Assembly (NCBI RefSeq): GCF_044872765.1
Contig: NZ_CP085253.1
Span: 620,001-684,000, forward strand
Origin: Micrococcus sp023147585
Lineage (GTDB): Bacteria; Actinomycetota; Actinomycetes; Actinomycetales; Micrococcaceae
Direction of reading: 5' to 3'
Length of the DNA stretch: 64,000 nucleotides
Shown: positions 43,873 to 55,240 of the stretch, one piece after another
How positions within the stretch are numbered: the first letter of the stretch is position 1
How the letters are laid out: each line of letters opens with the position of its first letter
Position numbers and translations under genes: made by a program
The notes under the pieces: model-generated
Database searches by the model: none
What the model saw: the letters and a program-made list of their open reading frames with translations, nothing else
What the model was told of the DNA's origin: nothing

Positions 43873-44400
43873 ATGCAGGAGCCCCACGACGACGACGCCC
43901 GCCCCCTCTCCGCCGAGCCCGCCCCCGCGGTCGCCGGCGACCCGGACCCGGTGGTCTACGAGGAGCGGCTCTCCCCGTCACCGGGTGTGTGGATCGTGGC
44001 CCTCATGCTCGCGGGTCTGGCCATCCTGGTGTTCGCGCCGATCGACATCGTCGTGGGGCTGATCGCCGCGGCCGTCTTCTTCGGGATCGAGGCACTCCTG
44101 CTGATCACCGGAACCCCCCGGATCACGGTGCGCGAGCGGACGCTGCAGGTGGGCCGCGCGAGCATCGAGCGGCGTCACATCGGCGCGGTGACGGGACATC
44201 GCGGCGAGTCGGCGCGGCAGCAGCGCGGGCCGCACCTGCACGGACTGGCCTACGTGACGGTGCGCGGGTGGATCTCCCCCGTCGTGCGCGTCCAGATCAC
44301 GGACGAGCGGGACCGGACGCCGTACTGGCTCATGAGCACCCGCCGGCCGGAGGAGCTCGTGGCGGTCCTCGGCGGCCACATGGCCGCCGAGGACGGGTGA
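43873..44400 (+). CDS. DUF3093 membrane protein
   Basis: A 175-residue protein with two adjacent transmembrane helices (about residues 38-58 and 60-80: VWIVALMLAGLAILVFAPIDIVVGLIAAAVFFGIEALLLI) and a C-terminal soluble domain (ITVRERTLQVGRASIERRHIG ... YVTVRGWISPVVRVQITDERDRTPYWLMSTRRPEELVAVL). The last part, YWLxSTRxPxxL, is the DUF3093 signature. Function unknown. It diverges from dut, as Rv2698 does from dut in M. tuberculosis. TGGAGG precedes the ATG. Confidence 0.87.
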   Translation: MQEPHDDDARPLSAEPAPAVAGDPDPVVYEERLSPSPGVWIVALMLAGLAILVFAPIDIVVGLIAAAVFFGIEALLLITGTPRITVRERTLQVGRASIERRHIGAVTGHRGESARQQRGPHLHGLAYVTVRGWISPVVRVQITDERDRTPYWLMSTRRPEELVAVLGGHMAAEDG

Positions 44401-44404
44401 GGGC

Positions 44405-44704
44405 TCAGCCCTCGCAGTCGGTGCAGTAGAGCTCGCCGTTCTTCTCGCGCGCGGCCTGCGAGCGGTGGCGCACCAGGAAGCACGAGGCGCACGTGAACTC
44501 GTCGGACTGCGCGGGCAGGACCCGCACCATGAGCTCCTCGCCGGAGAGGTCCGCCCCCGGCAGCTCGAATCCCTCCGCCGCCTCGGTCTCGTCCTCGTCC
44601 ACGACGGCCGACTGCGTGTCGGTGCGACGCGCCTTCAGCTCCTCGATGGAATTCTGGCCGAGCTCTTCCTCGTTCTTGCGAGGGGCATCGTAGTCCGTGG
44701 CCAT
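44405..44704 (-). CDS. DUF4193 family zinc-ribbon protein
   Basis: A 99-residue acidic protein of the actinobacterial DUF4193 family (Rv2699c type). The N-terminus MATDYDAPRKNEEELGQNSIEELKARR and the C-terminal FTCASCFLVRHRSQAAREKNGELYCTDCEG are characteristic; two CxxC pairs should hold one zinc. Function unknown. It converges with DUF3093 4 nt away and diverges from sepH. The leader holds a 20-nt palindrome 33 nt upstream of the ATG. Confidence 0.92.
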   Translation of the reverse strand: MATDYDAPRKNEEELGQNSIEELKARRTDTQSAVVDEDETEAAEGFELPGADLSGEELMVRVLPAQSDEFTCASCFLVRHRSQAAREKNGELYCTDCEG

Positions 44705-44736
44705 GGTGTGGTTCTCACGCTCCGCTGGTGGTGGTA

Positions 44737-44756
44737 CGGCATCGGGACCGATGCCG
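44737..44756. repeat. 20-nt palindrome in the DUF4193 leader
   Basis: CGGCATCGG-GA-CCGATGCCG: two exact 9-nt half sites around GA. It may be a dimeric regulator's operator or an mRNA hairpin. The 294-nt region 44705-44998 otherwise holds promoters and no gene I can support. Confidence 0.45.
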
Positions 44757-44900
44757 GTGCGGGCAGCGGATCGGGACCCCCGAGGGGAGCACCCGCCGTC
44801 ATCCTGCGCCGTTGCGCGTAGATTGTGCACCACGGGCCGCCGGGAACCAAATGGCCGCGGGGAGCCGCGCTCGCACCGCGGCTCCCCGCGGCCGGACCGC

Positions 44901-44906
44901 TAGGAT
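44901..44906 (+). promoter_or_regulatory. -10 box for sepH
   Basis: TAGGAT, predicting a start near 44913 and a leader of about 86 nt with GGGAGGGA ahead of the ATG. A second candidate, TAGATT, is at 44819-44824. Confidence 0.4.
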
Positions 44907-44998
44907 CAGCAGAGGCCCGACGCCGGCCGCGCCGTCCTCGTCCGCGCCCGCGGATACGCCGCGGACCGGTCGAGAACGATGTGGGAGGGACCACCGCC

Positions 44999-46732
44999 AT
45001 GGCAGAGCTGCGACTGACCGGACCCACCGAGGACGGCCGGGCACTGCGCCTGGCCGACGCGGACGGGCAGGAGCACTCCCTGCCCCTCTCCGTCTACCTG
45101 CGCCGCCTCGTGCTCGAGGGCACGGAGCAGGAGGACGCCGAGCCTCAGGAGCAGCCCGCGCAGGACGCCCCGCGGGGGGACGAGCAGGACACCGACGAGC
45201 AGAGCCCCGACGACGCGTCCGGCGATGAGGTCACCGGCGGCGTCGATCCCGAGGAGGAGCAGCTGCCCCGCCGCACCGGCCCCAGCCCCCTGGCGCCGCG
45301 CATCACGCCTCCCCTCCAGCCGGAGGCGGCCTCCCACGCGCCCCTGCCGCCGGCCGCCGGCGCCCCGTCTGCGGCCCCTCTCACCGCCACGTCCGCCCTC
45401 ACGGGCTCCCCTGAGCCCGCCGCGTCCCCCGTGGAAGCGCGTCTGACGCCGGGCGAGCCCGCCGCGCCGCGCCCCTCCATGACCCGCTCTTCCGCGTACC
45501 GCCCCGCCGCGCAGGGCGAGCGCCGCACCGCGTCCGGCACGCCCACCGCTCCCCTGGCCGACCAGGAGGACGTGCGCGCCGCGGCCACCCAGGAGGCCCC
45601 GCCGCTCTCGCCGCGGGAGATCCAGCAGCGCATCCGTGCGGGCGCCTCGGTGGAGCAGGTGGCCCGCGAGAGCGGCAACCCCTTCGCCCGCATCCGCAGC
45701 TACGGCTTCCCCGTCCTCGCGGAGCGCGGCTACGTGGCGCAGCAGGCGCGCGGCACGGAGATCTGGGTCGGCGGCCCCGATCTGTACACCGATGCGATCG
45801 AGGACGGCGGGCCCAGCACCCTGGGCGAGCTCGCCGAGCATCGGCTGCGCGAGCTGGGTGCCCCCGCGGGCGGACTCGAGTGGGACGCATGGCGCGAGCC
45901 CTCCGGCGAGTGGACCGTGACCGCGCAGTTCGCGGCGACCGGCCTGCGCAACCGGCCCACCACGGAGGAGCCGCCCGCGCGGTGGACGTTCCGCCCGGTG
46001 GGGCGGCACCTGGACCCGCAGAACGCGTGGGCCCGGATGCTCTCCGATGCTGAGGCGTGGGACGTGTTCCCCGAGCCGCCGGCTCCGCGGACCCCGTCCT
46101 CCGAGACCGACGCCGAGGCCGCCGATGCGGGCGCCCCCGCGGCGGCGGGCCGCCGTCCTGACGCTGCGGTGGACGACGCGGAGGCGGCGGTGACCCCGCT
46201 GGGCGCCCACACCCCCGCGGCCGACCCCGACGCCGACCTCCTGGAGATCCTCCGGGCCCGCCGCGGACAGCGCGTGGGTGCGGACTCCGCCTCGGACGAC
46301 GCCCTGGCCCACCTGATCGCCCGCGACGCGGCCCAGCGCCGGACCCCGGCCCCGACGCCCCTGCGCCCGTCCCTCCCGGATCCGGCGGCGGAGGCGGCGG
46401 ACGCCCGCCGCGCACCGGGGGCACACGACGCCGCGTCGTCCGAGGTGACCTCGGCCGAGGTGGACCGCGAAGTCAGCCGCGCCCAGGACGAGGTCGCCCA
46501 GGTCCGCGCCGCCACGGCCGACGTCGCCGACGACCGGGATGACGCGGAGGTCGCCGAGCCTGAGACCGCCGAGATCGAGGCCGAGGCGAGCGCCGGAACG
46601 CCGGAGTCGACCCCTGCCCCGGGCCGCCCCGCGATGCCCACCCCCACGCCGCGGCCCCGCTCCCGCTCGGCCTCGCGCCGCGCGTCGGTGCCCAGCTGGG
46701 ACGACATCGTCTTCGGCCGCAAGGGCGACTGA
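44999..46732 (+). CDS. sepH: cell-division protein SepH
   Basis: Actinobacterial FtsZ-binding protein that promotes Z-ring assembly; 577 aa. The conserved N-terminus MAELRLTGPTEDGRALRLADADGQEHSLPL is followed by a long acidic Pro/Ala linker (residues 40-195), then the helix-turn-helix-like DUF3071 core at about residues 200-250 (LSPREIQQRIRAGASVEQVARESG ... YGFPVLAERGYVAQQA). The rest is mostly disordered, with RPVGRHLDPQNAWARMLSD in the middle and a basic end (RPRSRSASRRASVPSWDDIVFGRK), where the terminal WDDIVFG is the conserved C-terminal motif. Longer than Streptomyces SepH because of the linkers. Confidence 0.88.
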   Translation: MAELRLTGPTEDGRALRLADADGQEHSLPLSVYLRRLVLEGTEQEDAEPQEQPAQDAPRGDEQDTDEQSPDDASGDEVTGGVDPEEEQLPRRTGPSPLAPRITPPLQPEAASHAPLPPAAGAPSAAPLTATSALTGSPEPAASPVEARLTPGEPAAPRPSMTRSSAYRPAAQGERRTASGTPTAPLADQEDVRAAATQEAPPLSPREIQQRIRAGASVEQVARESGNPFARIRSYGFPVLAERGYVAQQARGTEIWVGGPDLYTDAIEDGGPSTLGELAEHRLRELGAPAGGLEWDAWREPSGEWTVTAQFAATGLRNRPTTEEPPARWTFRPVGRHLDPQNAWARMLSDAEAWDVFPEPPAPRTPSSETDAEAADAGAPAAAGRRPDAAVDDAEAAVTPLGAHTPAADPDADLLEILRARRGQRVGADSASDDALAHLIARDAAQRRTPAPTPLRPSLPDPAAEAADARRAPGAHDAASSEVTSAEVDREVSRAQDEVAQVRAATADVADDRDDAEVAEPETAEIEAEASAGTPESTPAPGRPAMPTPTPRPRSRSASRRASVPSWDDIVFGRKGD

Positions 46733-46758
46733 GCCGCGCCTCGCCGAGGCGGGTCCGC

Positions 46759-47976
46759 TCAGCGCACCCAGGTGAGCAGCGGGACCTCGCGCTCGGCGCG
46801 TGTGGGCGCCCCGTGCTGCCCGACCATCGCGAAGGCGGTCGGCTCCACGCGGCGACCGTCGTAGAGCGCGAGGTCCCCGTGGACGGCGATCAGCAGGTCC
46901 CCGATGCGGCCGCGGACGCGCTCCTCCACGCGCTCCCCGAACCATCCGGCCGCCACCGCCTCCTCCCGGGTGAGCACCCAGGCGTGCGCCCCGTACCGCT
47001 CGAGCCAGGCGGCACGGGTGCTTTCGCGCACCGCTTCGTCCGCGTCGGGGCGGAAGTGCAGCTGCACGAGACGCGGCTCCCCCGCGGTGTGCGCCACCCC
47101 GGCCAGCAGCGCGGGATCGAGCAGCGCGCCCCCGTCGTCGAGCGCGGCGTAGTCCACGCGCCGGGAGGCGGGCACGTCCACCATGCCGTGGTCGCCCGTG
47201 GCGAGGACCACGGTGCCCGCGGGGACGCGCGCGAGGAGGCGGCGCAGGGCGGAGTCGACCTCCTCGAGGGCGTGCAGCCACTGCGGCGATCCCACGCCGT
47301 GGCGGTGGCCGGCCTTGTCCAGCTCGTTCGCGTAGACGTACACGAGGGTGGGCTCGCGGGCGTCCTTCAGGACGCGCTCGGCGTGCTGGGCACGCGCGAG
47401 CAGTCCCCTCCCCGCCACGAAGCGGCCGCCGCGCAGGCCCGCGCGGGTCAGTGCCGAGTGCTCGAAGGCCGGCAGGGAGACCGTGACCGTGTCCACGCCG
47501 GCCGCGGCCGCGCGCTCGAGAACGGTGGCGTGCGGCTGCCAGGCCAGCGGGTCCGTGGCCTCGTCCCAGCCGCCGAGCTGGTTGACCACCACGCCGCGCT
47601 CCGGGTCCAGGACGTCGTAGCCGGCGATCCCGTGCTCACCGACCTCCAGGCCCGTGCCGAGGCTCGTGAGCGAGGCGGCGGTGGTGGTGGGCACGGCCGC
47701 CTGGAGCACGCGGCCGCCGTCCGCCATCGCCGCGCGGAGCGTGGGCGCGTGTCCGCCGAAGCGCCGGAGATGGGCACGTCCCAGCCCGTCCACGAGGGCC
47801 ACGACGACGCGCCGCGTGGACGGCAGGCCGAGCGCGTTGGTCATCCCCTCCACCCCGAGGGCGGCCGCCGCGGAGACCAGCACGGAGCGCAGGGCACGCT
47901 CGGGCGGGACGACGCCGGCGGGGACGGCCGGGCCGCCCGGCGCCTGCGGGGAGGTGGGGGCCGACTCCCCCGTCAC
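46759..47976 (-). CDS. nucleotide pyrophosphatase/phosphodiesterase family protein
   Basis: A 405-residue member of the alkaline-phosphatase superfamily. First metal Asp in VVVALVDGLGRAHLRRFG; nucleophile Thr in VPTTTAASLTSLGTGL, and the other metal ligands in LVYVYANELDKAGHRHG and VVLATGDHGMVDVP. Expected to hydrolyse phosphodiester bonds; substrate unknown. No signal peptide, unlike eukaryotic NPPs. GTG start in GTGA shared with the DUF5998 stop, so the two are coupled. Similar pairs occur next to sepH in other actinobacteria. It converges with sepH. Confidence 0.88.
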   Translation of the reverse strand: MTGESAPTSPQAPGGPAVPAGVVPPERALRSVLVSAAAALGVEGMTNALGLPSTRRVVVALVDGLGRAHLRRFGGHAPTLRAAMADGGRVLQAAVPTTTAASLTSLGTGLEVGEHGIAGYDVLDPERGVVVNQLGGWDEATDPLAWQPHATVLERAAAAGVDTVTVSLPAFEHSALTRAGLRGGRFVAGRGLLARAQHAERVLKDAREPTLVYVYANELDKAGHRHGVGSPQWLHALEEVDSALRRLLARVPAGTVVLATGDHGMVDVPASRRVDYAALDDGGALLDPALLAGVAHTAGEPRLVQLHFRPDADEAVRESTRAAWLERYGAHAWVLTREEAVAAGWFGERVEERVRGRIGDLLIAVHGDLALYDGRRVEPTAFAMVGQHGAPTRAEREVPLLTWVR

Positions 47977-48644
47977 GCGGCCGCCCGGAGGTGGGCGCGG
48001 CGCAGGGCGCGGGCGAAGACGACGGCGCCGTCCACAGCGGCCTGGCCCTCGGCGTCGGCCGCCACGCGGATCACGAGGTCCTCCCGTGCGGCGGTCCCGG
48101 TGTAGCCGTGGTCCTCCTCGCACTGCGGATCGGCGCAGCCGGCCGGCTGCAGGTCCAGGCGCTGGCCTCCGGCCCACTGCACGCCCAGCGTCACCTCGGC
48201 CACCGGGTCCGAAGGGTGGAAGCGGGCCGGATCGGCGTGGCCCGTGGTGAGCAGGACGGAGGCGATCGCCGTCAGCGGGACCAGCTCGGTGGACACCTGG
48301 GCCAGCACGGCCTGGCCCTCCGGGTCGGCGGCATGGTCGTCGAGGTGGACGGCGAGCAGCACGTCCGCGGCGAGGACCAGCACGGTGATGTGCCGGTGGA
48401 TCTCGTCGTAGTCGAAGTGCGTGTCCACGTGCACCAGGTGCGCCAGCACGGCGCGCCCCTCGAGCTCCTGGGCGATCGCGTGGGCCACGAGCTCCGGGTA
48501 GAAGCCGGCGCGCACGAGGGAGCCGCCCAGGGTGGCGGCCGCGTCCACGGTGCGGTGCCCGGTGCGGGCGTCAGGTCCCTCGGGACGGCCCCCGTGGCGG
48601 GGGTCCTGGTGGCCGGAGTCGTGATTCCTGCGCAGCGGGGTCAT
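47973..48644 (-). CDS. DUF5998 family protein
   Basis: A 223-residue soluble protein matching the DUF5998 pattern: LVRAGFYPELVAHAIAQELEGRAVLAHLVHVDTHFDYDEIHRHITVLVLAADVLL, then AVHLDDHAADPEGQAVLAQVSTELVPLTAIASV, and the end CADPQCEEDHGYTGTAAREDLVIRVAADAEG. Function unknown. I chose the ATG at 48644 because TAGCAT ends exactly 7 nt upstream (leaderless); in-frame ATGs upstream would lie inside or before that promoter. Overlaps the phosphodiesterase gene by 4 nt. Confidence 0.85.
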   Translation of the reverse strand: MTPLRRNHDSGHQDPRHGGRPEGPDARTGHRTVDAAATLGGSLVRAGFYPELVAHAIAQELEGRAVLAHLVHVDTHFDYDEIHRHITVLVLAADVLLAVHLDDHAADPEGQAVLAQVSTELVPLTAIASVLLTTGHADPARFHPSDPVAEVTLGVQWAGGQRLDLQPAGCADPQCEEDHGYTGTAAREDLVIRVAADAEGQAAVDGAVVFARALRRAHLRAAA

Positions 48645-48651
48645 GGGGTCC

Positions 48652-48657
48652 ATGCTA
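48652..48657 (-). promoter_or_regulatory. -10 box, leaderless DUF5998 mRNA
   Basis: Minus-strand TAGCAT followed by 7 nt and ATG; decides the start codon. Confidence 0.5.
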
Positions 48658-48696
48658 CGGCGAGGCCCGCGGGAGCCGCCGTCCGCAGGGCCGCGC

Positions 48697-51426
48697 TCAG
48701 TCACCCCGCAGCGCGCGGCGCGCGGAGTCCGTGCGCCGTGTGGCGTTGGCCACGTCCACCTCCGCCTGGAGCACGGTGACGCCCTCGGGCGAGGCCAGCA
48801 CGGGAGCGAAGCGCAGGCGAGCGACCTGCGGGAGGTCGTCCTTGAGCACGCTGACTCGCCCCACGAGGTCCTCGAGGGCGGCCAGGTCCACGGCGGGCAC
48901 CCCGCCCGTGGCCTCCAGCTTGGCGGCCGCGCGGGGAGCGCGCACCATGCGGGCCACGTCCCGGTCCGTCAGGGGCGGCACGCGGTGCACCCAGTCCCCC
49001 AGCAGGTCCGTGGCGTCTCCGGCGATCCCGAACGAGACGACCGGGCCCAGGAGCGGGTCCTCAAGCGCCGTGACCATGCACGCCTGCCCGGCCGGGGCCA
49101 TGGACTGCACCTCCAGCTCGGTGACGCCGAAGGGCTCGAGGACGCGGCGCATCTGCTGGACGTTGCGGCGCAGGGAGTCCGCGTCCACCACGTTCAGGCG
49201 CACGCCGCCGAGGTCCAGGCGGTGGCGCAGGTGCGGGTCCACGGCCTTCACCGCCACGGGGAAGCCCAGCTCCTCGGCCGCGGCCACGGCCTCCTCCGCA
49301 GTGGAGAAGCGCACGGAGGGCAGGACGTCGATCCCGTAGTGGCCCAGCAGCTCCTGCGTCTCCTCCGGGGTGAGGCGCACGAGCTCCGTGCCCGCCGCGC
49401 GGGCCGCCGCGGCCTCCACGAGCGACTCGGCCGCGTGCAGGTCCGTGCCGGCGGGCTCGAGGGGCTCCCCCGCCTCCTCACGCCGCCAGTCCACGTAGTC
49501 GGCCAGCCGGCCGAGCACGGCCATGGCCTTCTGCGGCGAGGGGTAGAACGGCACGCCGGCCTGGAGGGAGCCCGGCTCGGCGTCGTCGGGCAGCGGCCCG
49601 GACGCACCGAGGGTGGCGGCGGAGTAGCGCGGGGAGACCACGTCCGTGAGGCACACCGCCACCGGCACGGCCGCGCCCGCGGTCATCTCCGCGAGGGCGC
49701 GGGCCAGCTCCTCGGGCTCGTCCTCACCCTGGTGCAGCCCGAGGCGGCCGACGACCACGACGGCGTCCGCCTCCGGGTGGGCGACGGCCGCGCGCACCGA
49801 GGCGACGAGCTGCTCCTCGAGCGGGGCGATGCCGTTCTCGCGGTCGCCCAGGCCCAGGGTCTCGATCACGTCGAGCCCGGCCTCGGCGGCCGCGTCGCGG
49901 GTGAGGCGGTCCAGGGCCAGGGAGTCGGCCACGAGCACCACCCTGCGGCCCGTCGGCAGCGGCTGCGAGGCCACGGCCATGAGCACGTCCAGCATGTCGT
50001 CGTGTGTGGAGGCCTCGAGGACGCCGGTCTGGTCCAGCATCGAGTCCACGGCGCCCGCGGGCGCCTGCGTGGTGCGCGTCTCGTGGCCCGGGGGCAGGAA
50101 TCGGCCGGTCACGTCCGAGCGGACCACCACCACGGGCTTGGTGCGTGAGAGCCGCCGCGCGATCCGCGAGAACTTGCGCGGGTTGCCGAAGGACTCCAGG
50201 TAGACGCCCACGGCGGCGGTGTGCGGGTCGTCCTCGAAGAACTGCATGGCGTCATTGCCGGAGACGTCCGCCCGATTGCCCGCGCTCAGGGAGGTGGACA
50301 CGCCGATCCCGCGCCGCTTGACGCCCGCCGAGACCATGGCCCCCACGGCGCCGGACTGGCTGAACAGGCCCACCGGGCCACGGCTCGCCAGCCCCGGCGA
50401 CGGCGAGGCGTTGAGGCGCACGGCCGGATCGGTGCAGACGAGCCCGGCGGAGGCGGGGCCGATCACGCGCATGCCCTCGGCGCGAGCGCGGGAGACGAGG
50501 CGGCGCTGCGCCTCCAGGCCGGCCGCGCCGGCGTCGGCGTACCCGGAGGTGAGCACGAGCAGGCCCTTCGCGCCGATCGCGGCGGCGTCGGCGACGACGT
50601 CGTCCACCGCGTCCGCGGGCACGGCCACGACCACGAGCTCGACGGGCTCGCCGACGTCCGCGAGCGCGGCGTGCGCCTCGATGCCCTGCACCTGCTCCGC
50701 CGCGTGGTTCACCGCGTGCACCGTGCCCGTGTAGCCGGCCTCGAGGATGTGGCGCAGCACGATCGAGCCCACGGACTGCGGGTCGCGGGAGGCCCCGACG
50801 ACGGCCACGGACTCGGGCGCGACGAGCTCGGCGAGGCTGCGGGCCTCGGCACGGTGCTCCCGGGACTCCACCACGGCGCGCCACCGGGCGGTCGGGTTGA
50901 TGGGGAACTCGACGGCCACCACGCCGTCCTCGAAGTGGCGGGCCACCTCGAAGCCGGACTCCTGGAAGACGGAGAGCATCTTGCGGTTCTCCGGCAGGAC
51001 CTCCGCCGTGAAGCGGCGGATGCCGAACTCGCGGGCCGCGACGGCCAGGTGCTCCATGAGGATGGAGCCGAGGCCGCGGCCCTGGGCGGCGTCGGAGATG
51101 TTGAACGCCACCTCGGCGGCGTCCGTGCCCGGGAAGCGGTCGTAGCGGCCGATGCCCAGGATCTGCCCTCCGCGCGTGATCACGAAGGCCACGCGGTCTC
51201 GGTGGTCCACCGTCGTGAAGCGCTCGAGGTCCTTGCGGGACAGCTCGGACTTGTACGTGAAGTACCGCAGGTAGATCGAGGCCTCGGACTGGTGGGCGTG
51301 CATGTCCTGCAGCCCGGCGGCGTCGTCGGGCGTGATGGGGCGCAGTCGCGCCGTGGCGCCGTCGCGCAGCACGACGTCGGCCTCCCAGTGGCTCGGGTAT
51401 CCGCGGACGGACTCGGTGTCACCCAT
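48697..51426 (-). CDS. protein lysine acetyltransferase, GNAT plus acyl-CoA synthetase-like (Pat type)
   Basis: A 909-residue protein with a GNAT domain at residues 15-180 (LRPITPDDAAGLQDMHAH ... EVAFNISDAAQGRGLGSILMEHLAVAAREFG, the acetyl-CoA loop). After it comes an NDP-forming acyl-CoA synthetase-like part: CoA-binding (VAVVGASRDPQSVGSIVLRHILEAG), succinyl-CoA ligase-like (GLFSQSGAVGAMVSAG) and an ATP-grasp segment near the C-terminus (GFPVAVKAVDPHLRHRLDLGGVRLNV). Pat enzymes acetylate and silence acetyl-CoA synthetase. Here the GNAT domain is N-terminal, reversed from enterobacterial Pat. TACCCT lies 6 nt before the ATG (leaderless). It diverges from parC. Confidence 0.88.
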   Translation of the reverse strand: MGDTESVRGYPSHWEADVVLRDGATARLRPITPDDAAGLQDMHAHQSEASIYLRYFTYKSELSRKDLERFTTVDHRDRVAFVITRGGQILGIGRYDRFPGTDAAEVAFNISDAAQGRGLGSILMEHLAVAAREFGIRRFTAEVLPENRKMLSVFQESGFEVARHFEDGVVAVEFPINPTARWRAVVESREHRAEARSLAELVAPESVAVVGASRDPQSVGSIVLRHILEAGYTGTVHAVNHAAEQVQGIEAHAALADVGEPVELVVVAVPADAVDDVVADAAAIGAKGLLVLTSGYADAGAAGLEAQRRLVSRARAEGMRVIGPASAGLVCTDPAVRLNASPSPGLASRGPVGLFSQSGAVGAMVSAGVKRRGIGVSTSLSAGNRADVSGNDAMQFFEDDPHTAAVGVYLESFGNPRKFSRIARRLSRTKPVVVVRSDVTGRFLPPGHETRTTQAPAGAVDSMLDQTGVLEASTHDDMLDVLMAVASQPLPTGRRVVLVADSLALDRLTRDAAAEAGLDVIETLGLGDRENGIAPLEEQLVASVRAAVAHPEADAVVVVGRLGLHQGEDEPEELARALAEMTAGAAVPVAVCLTDVVSPRYSAATLGASGPLPDDAEPGSLQAGVPFYPSPQKAMAVLGRLADYVDWRREEAGEPLEPAGTDLHAAESLVEAAAARAAGTELVRLTPEETQELLGHYGIDVLPSVRFSTAEEAVAAAEELGFPVAVKAVDPHLRHRLDLGGVRLNVVDADSLRRNVQQMRRVLEPFGVTELEVQSMAPAGQACMVTALEDPLLGPVVSFGIAGDATDLLGDWVHRVPPLTDRDVARMVRAPRAAAKLEATGGVPAVDLAALEDLVGRVSVLKDDLPQVARLRFAPVLASPEGVTVLQAEVDVANATRRTDSARRALRGD

Positions 51427-51432
51427 AGGATC

Positions 51433-51438
51433 AGGGTA
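51433..51438 (-). promoter_or_regulatory. -10 box, leaderless Pat-like mRNA
   Basis: Minus-strand TACCCT followed by 6 nt and the ATG at 51426. Confidence 0.5.
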
Positions 51439-51474
51439 GACAATCACCGACCCCGTGAGGATCCCCCCACCGCC

Positions 51475-54075
<2,601 letters not shown>

Positions 54076-54083
54076 GAACCCCT

Positions 54084-54122
54084 CCCCCCGGACGCCGTGA
54101 TCCCGTCAGGGCCTCCGGGGGG
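54084..54122 (+). terminator. hairpin after parC
   Basis: CCCCCCGGA (54084-54092) pairs with TCCGGGGGG (54114-54122) across a 21-nt G+C-rich loop. It lies 8 nt after the parC stop and immediately before the oleA promoter. Confidence 0.55.
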
Positions 54123-54128
54123 CTCGGC

Positions 54129-54134
54129 TAGAGT
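54129..54134 (+). promoter_or_regulatory. -10 box for the ole operon
   Basis: TAGAGT, 6 nt downstream of the parC hairpin; predicts a start near 54141 and a leader of about 55 nt. Confidence 0.45.
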
Positions 54135-54193
54135 GACAGCCCGGCCCGTGCCAGCCACGGGCCGGATCCCCACCGCCAACAAGAACGGTCCAG

Positions 54194-55225
54194 GTGCCCC
54201 ACGTGTCCGGCAACGCCAGCTTCGAATACTCCCGCGCCGCCCTCCTGGCGGTGACCGAGGTGGAGGCACCCCTCGAGGTGACCTCGGATGACCTCGACGA
54301 GAAGCTGAAGGACGTGCTCGCCCGGCTGAAGCTGCCCGCCTCCCTGCTGCAGCGCGTCGCCGGGGTGCGGGCCCGCCGCTTCTGGGACGAGACGCGCGAC
54401 TTCCAGGAGGCCGCCGCGGACGCCGGCACCGCCGCGCTCTCGGCCGCGGGCGTCGACGCCTCGCGCGTGGGCCTGCTGATCAACACCTCCGTCACGCGCG
54501 CCACCCTCGAGCCCTCCGTGGCCGTGCGCATCCACGACCTCATGGGCCTGCCGACCTCCGCCACGAACTTCGACATCACGAACGCGTGCCTCGGGTTCGT
54601 CAACGGCCTGATGATCGCCTCCACCCTCGTGGACGCCGGACAGATCGACTACGCCGTGGTGGTGGCCGGCGAGGACTCCGGCAGGGTGCAGGAGGCCACC
54701 GTGCGGAACCTGCACGCGCAGACCACCAATCGCGGCAACTTCATGGAGCAGTTCGCCTCCCTCACCCTGGGCTGCGGAGCAGCCGCCGCCGTCGTGGGGA
54801 GCATCGAGGACCACCCGGACGCGCACCGCATCCTGCGCGGGGTCACCCGCGCCGGCACGGACCACCACGGCCTGTGCGTGGGCGACCACAACGGCATGTT
54901 CACGGACTCCACGGCGCTGCTGACCGACGGCCTCGAGCTCGTCATGGACGCGTGGAACGACACGCCGCAGGAGTGGGGCTGGCGGGACATGGACCGCTAC
55001 ATCACCCACCAGGTCTCCCAGCTGCACACGAACGCCATCTCCGAGGCCGCCGGCCTCGACCCCGAGCGCATCCCCCGCACGTTCCCCACCCTGGGCAACG
55101 TGGGGCCGGCCTCGCTGCCCATCACGCTGGTGCGCGAGCAGGAGCGACTCTCCGCCGGGGACCATGTCCTGTGCCTGGGCGTCGGCTCGGGCCTGAACAC
55201 CGCCATGCTCGAGATCCAGTGGTGA
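54194..55225 (+). CDS. oleA: OleA: acyl-CoA head-to-head condensing thiolase
   Basis: First enzyme of long-chain olefin synthesis: non-decarboxylative Claisen condensation of two fatty acyl-CoAs to a beta-keto acid. Thiolase/FabH-like, 343 aa. Catalytic Cys132 in FDITNACLGFVNG; Glu106 in TRATLEPSVAV, characteristic of OleA and absent from FabH; His272 in RYITHQVSQLH; Asn302 in TLGNVGPASL. The start is uncertain: GTG at 54194 or, with AGGTG upstream, GTG at 54203 (three residues shorter). It is followed after 15 nt by the oleBC fusion and then oleD, the M. luteus arrangement that yields C29 monoalkenes. Confidence 0.93.
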   Translation: MPHVSGNASFEYSRAALLAVTEVEAPLEVTSDDLDEKLKDVLARLKLPASLLQRVAGVRARRFWDETRDFQEAAADAGTAALSAAGVDASRVGLLINTSVTRATLEPSVAVRIHDLMGLPTSATNFDITNACLGFVNGLMIASTLVDAGQIDYAVVVAGEDSGRVQEATVRNLHAQTTNRGNFMEQFASLTLGCGAAAAVVGSIEDHPDAHRILRGVTRAGTDHHGLCVGDHNGMFTDSTALLTDGLELVMDAWNDTPQEWGWRDMDRYITHQVSQLHTNAISEAAGLDPERIPRTFPTLGNVGPASLPITLVREQERLSAGDHVLCLGVGSGLNTAMLEIQW

Positions 55226-55240
55226 GCTGAAGGAGCCCCC

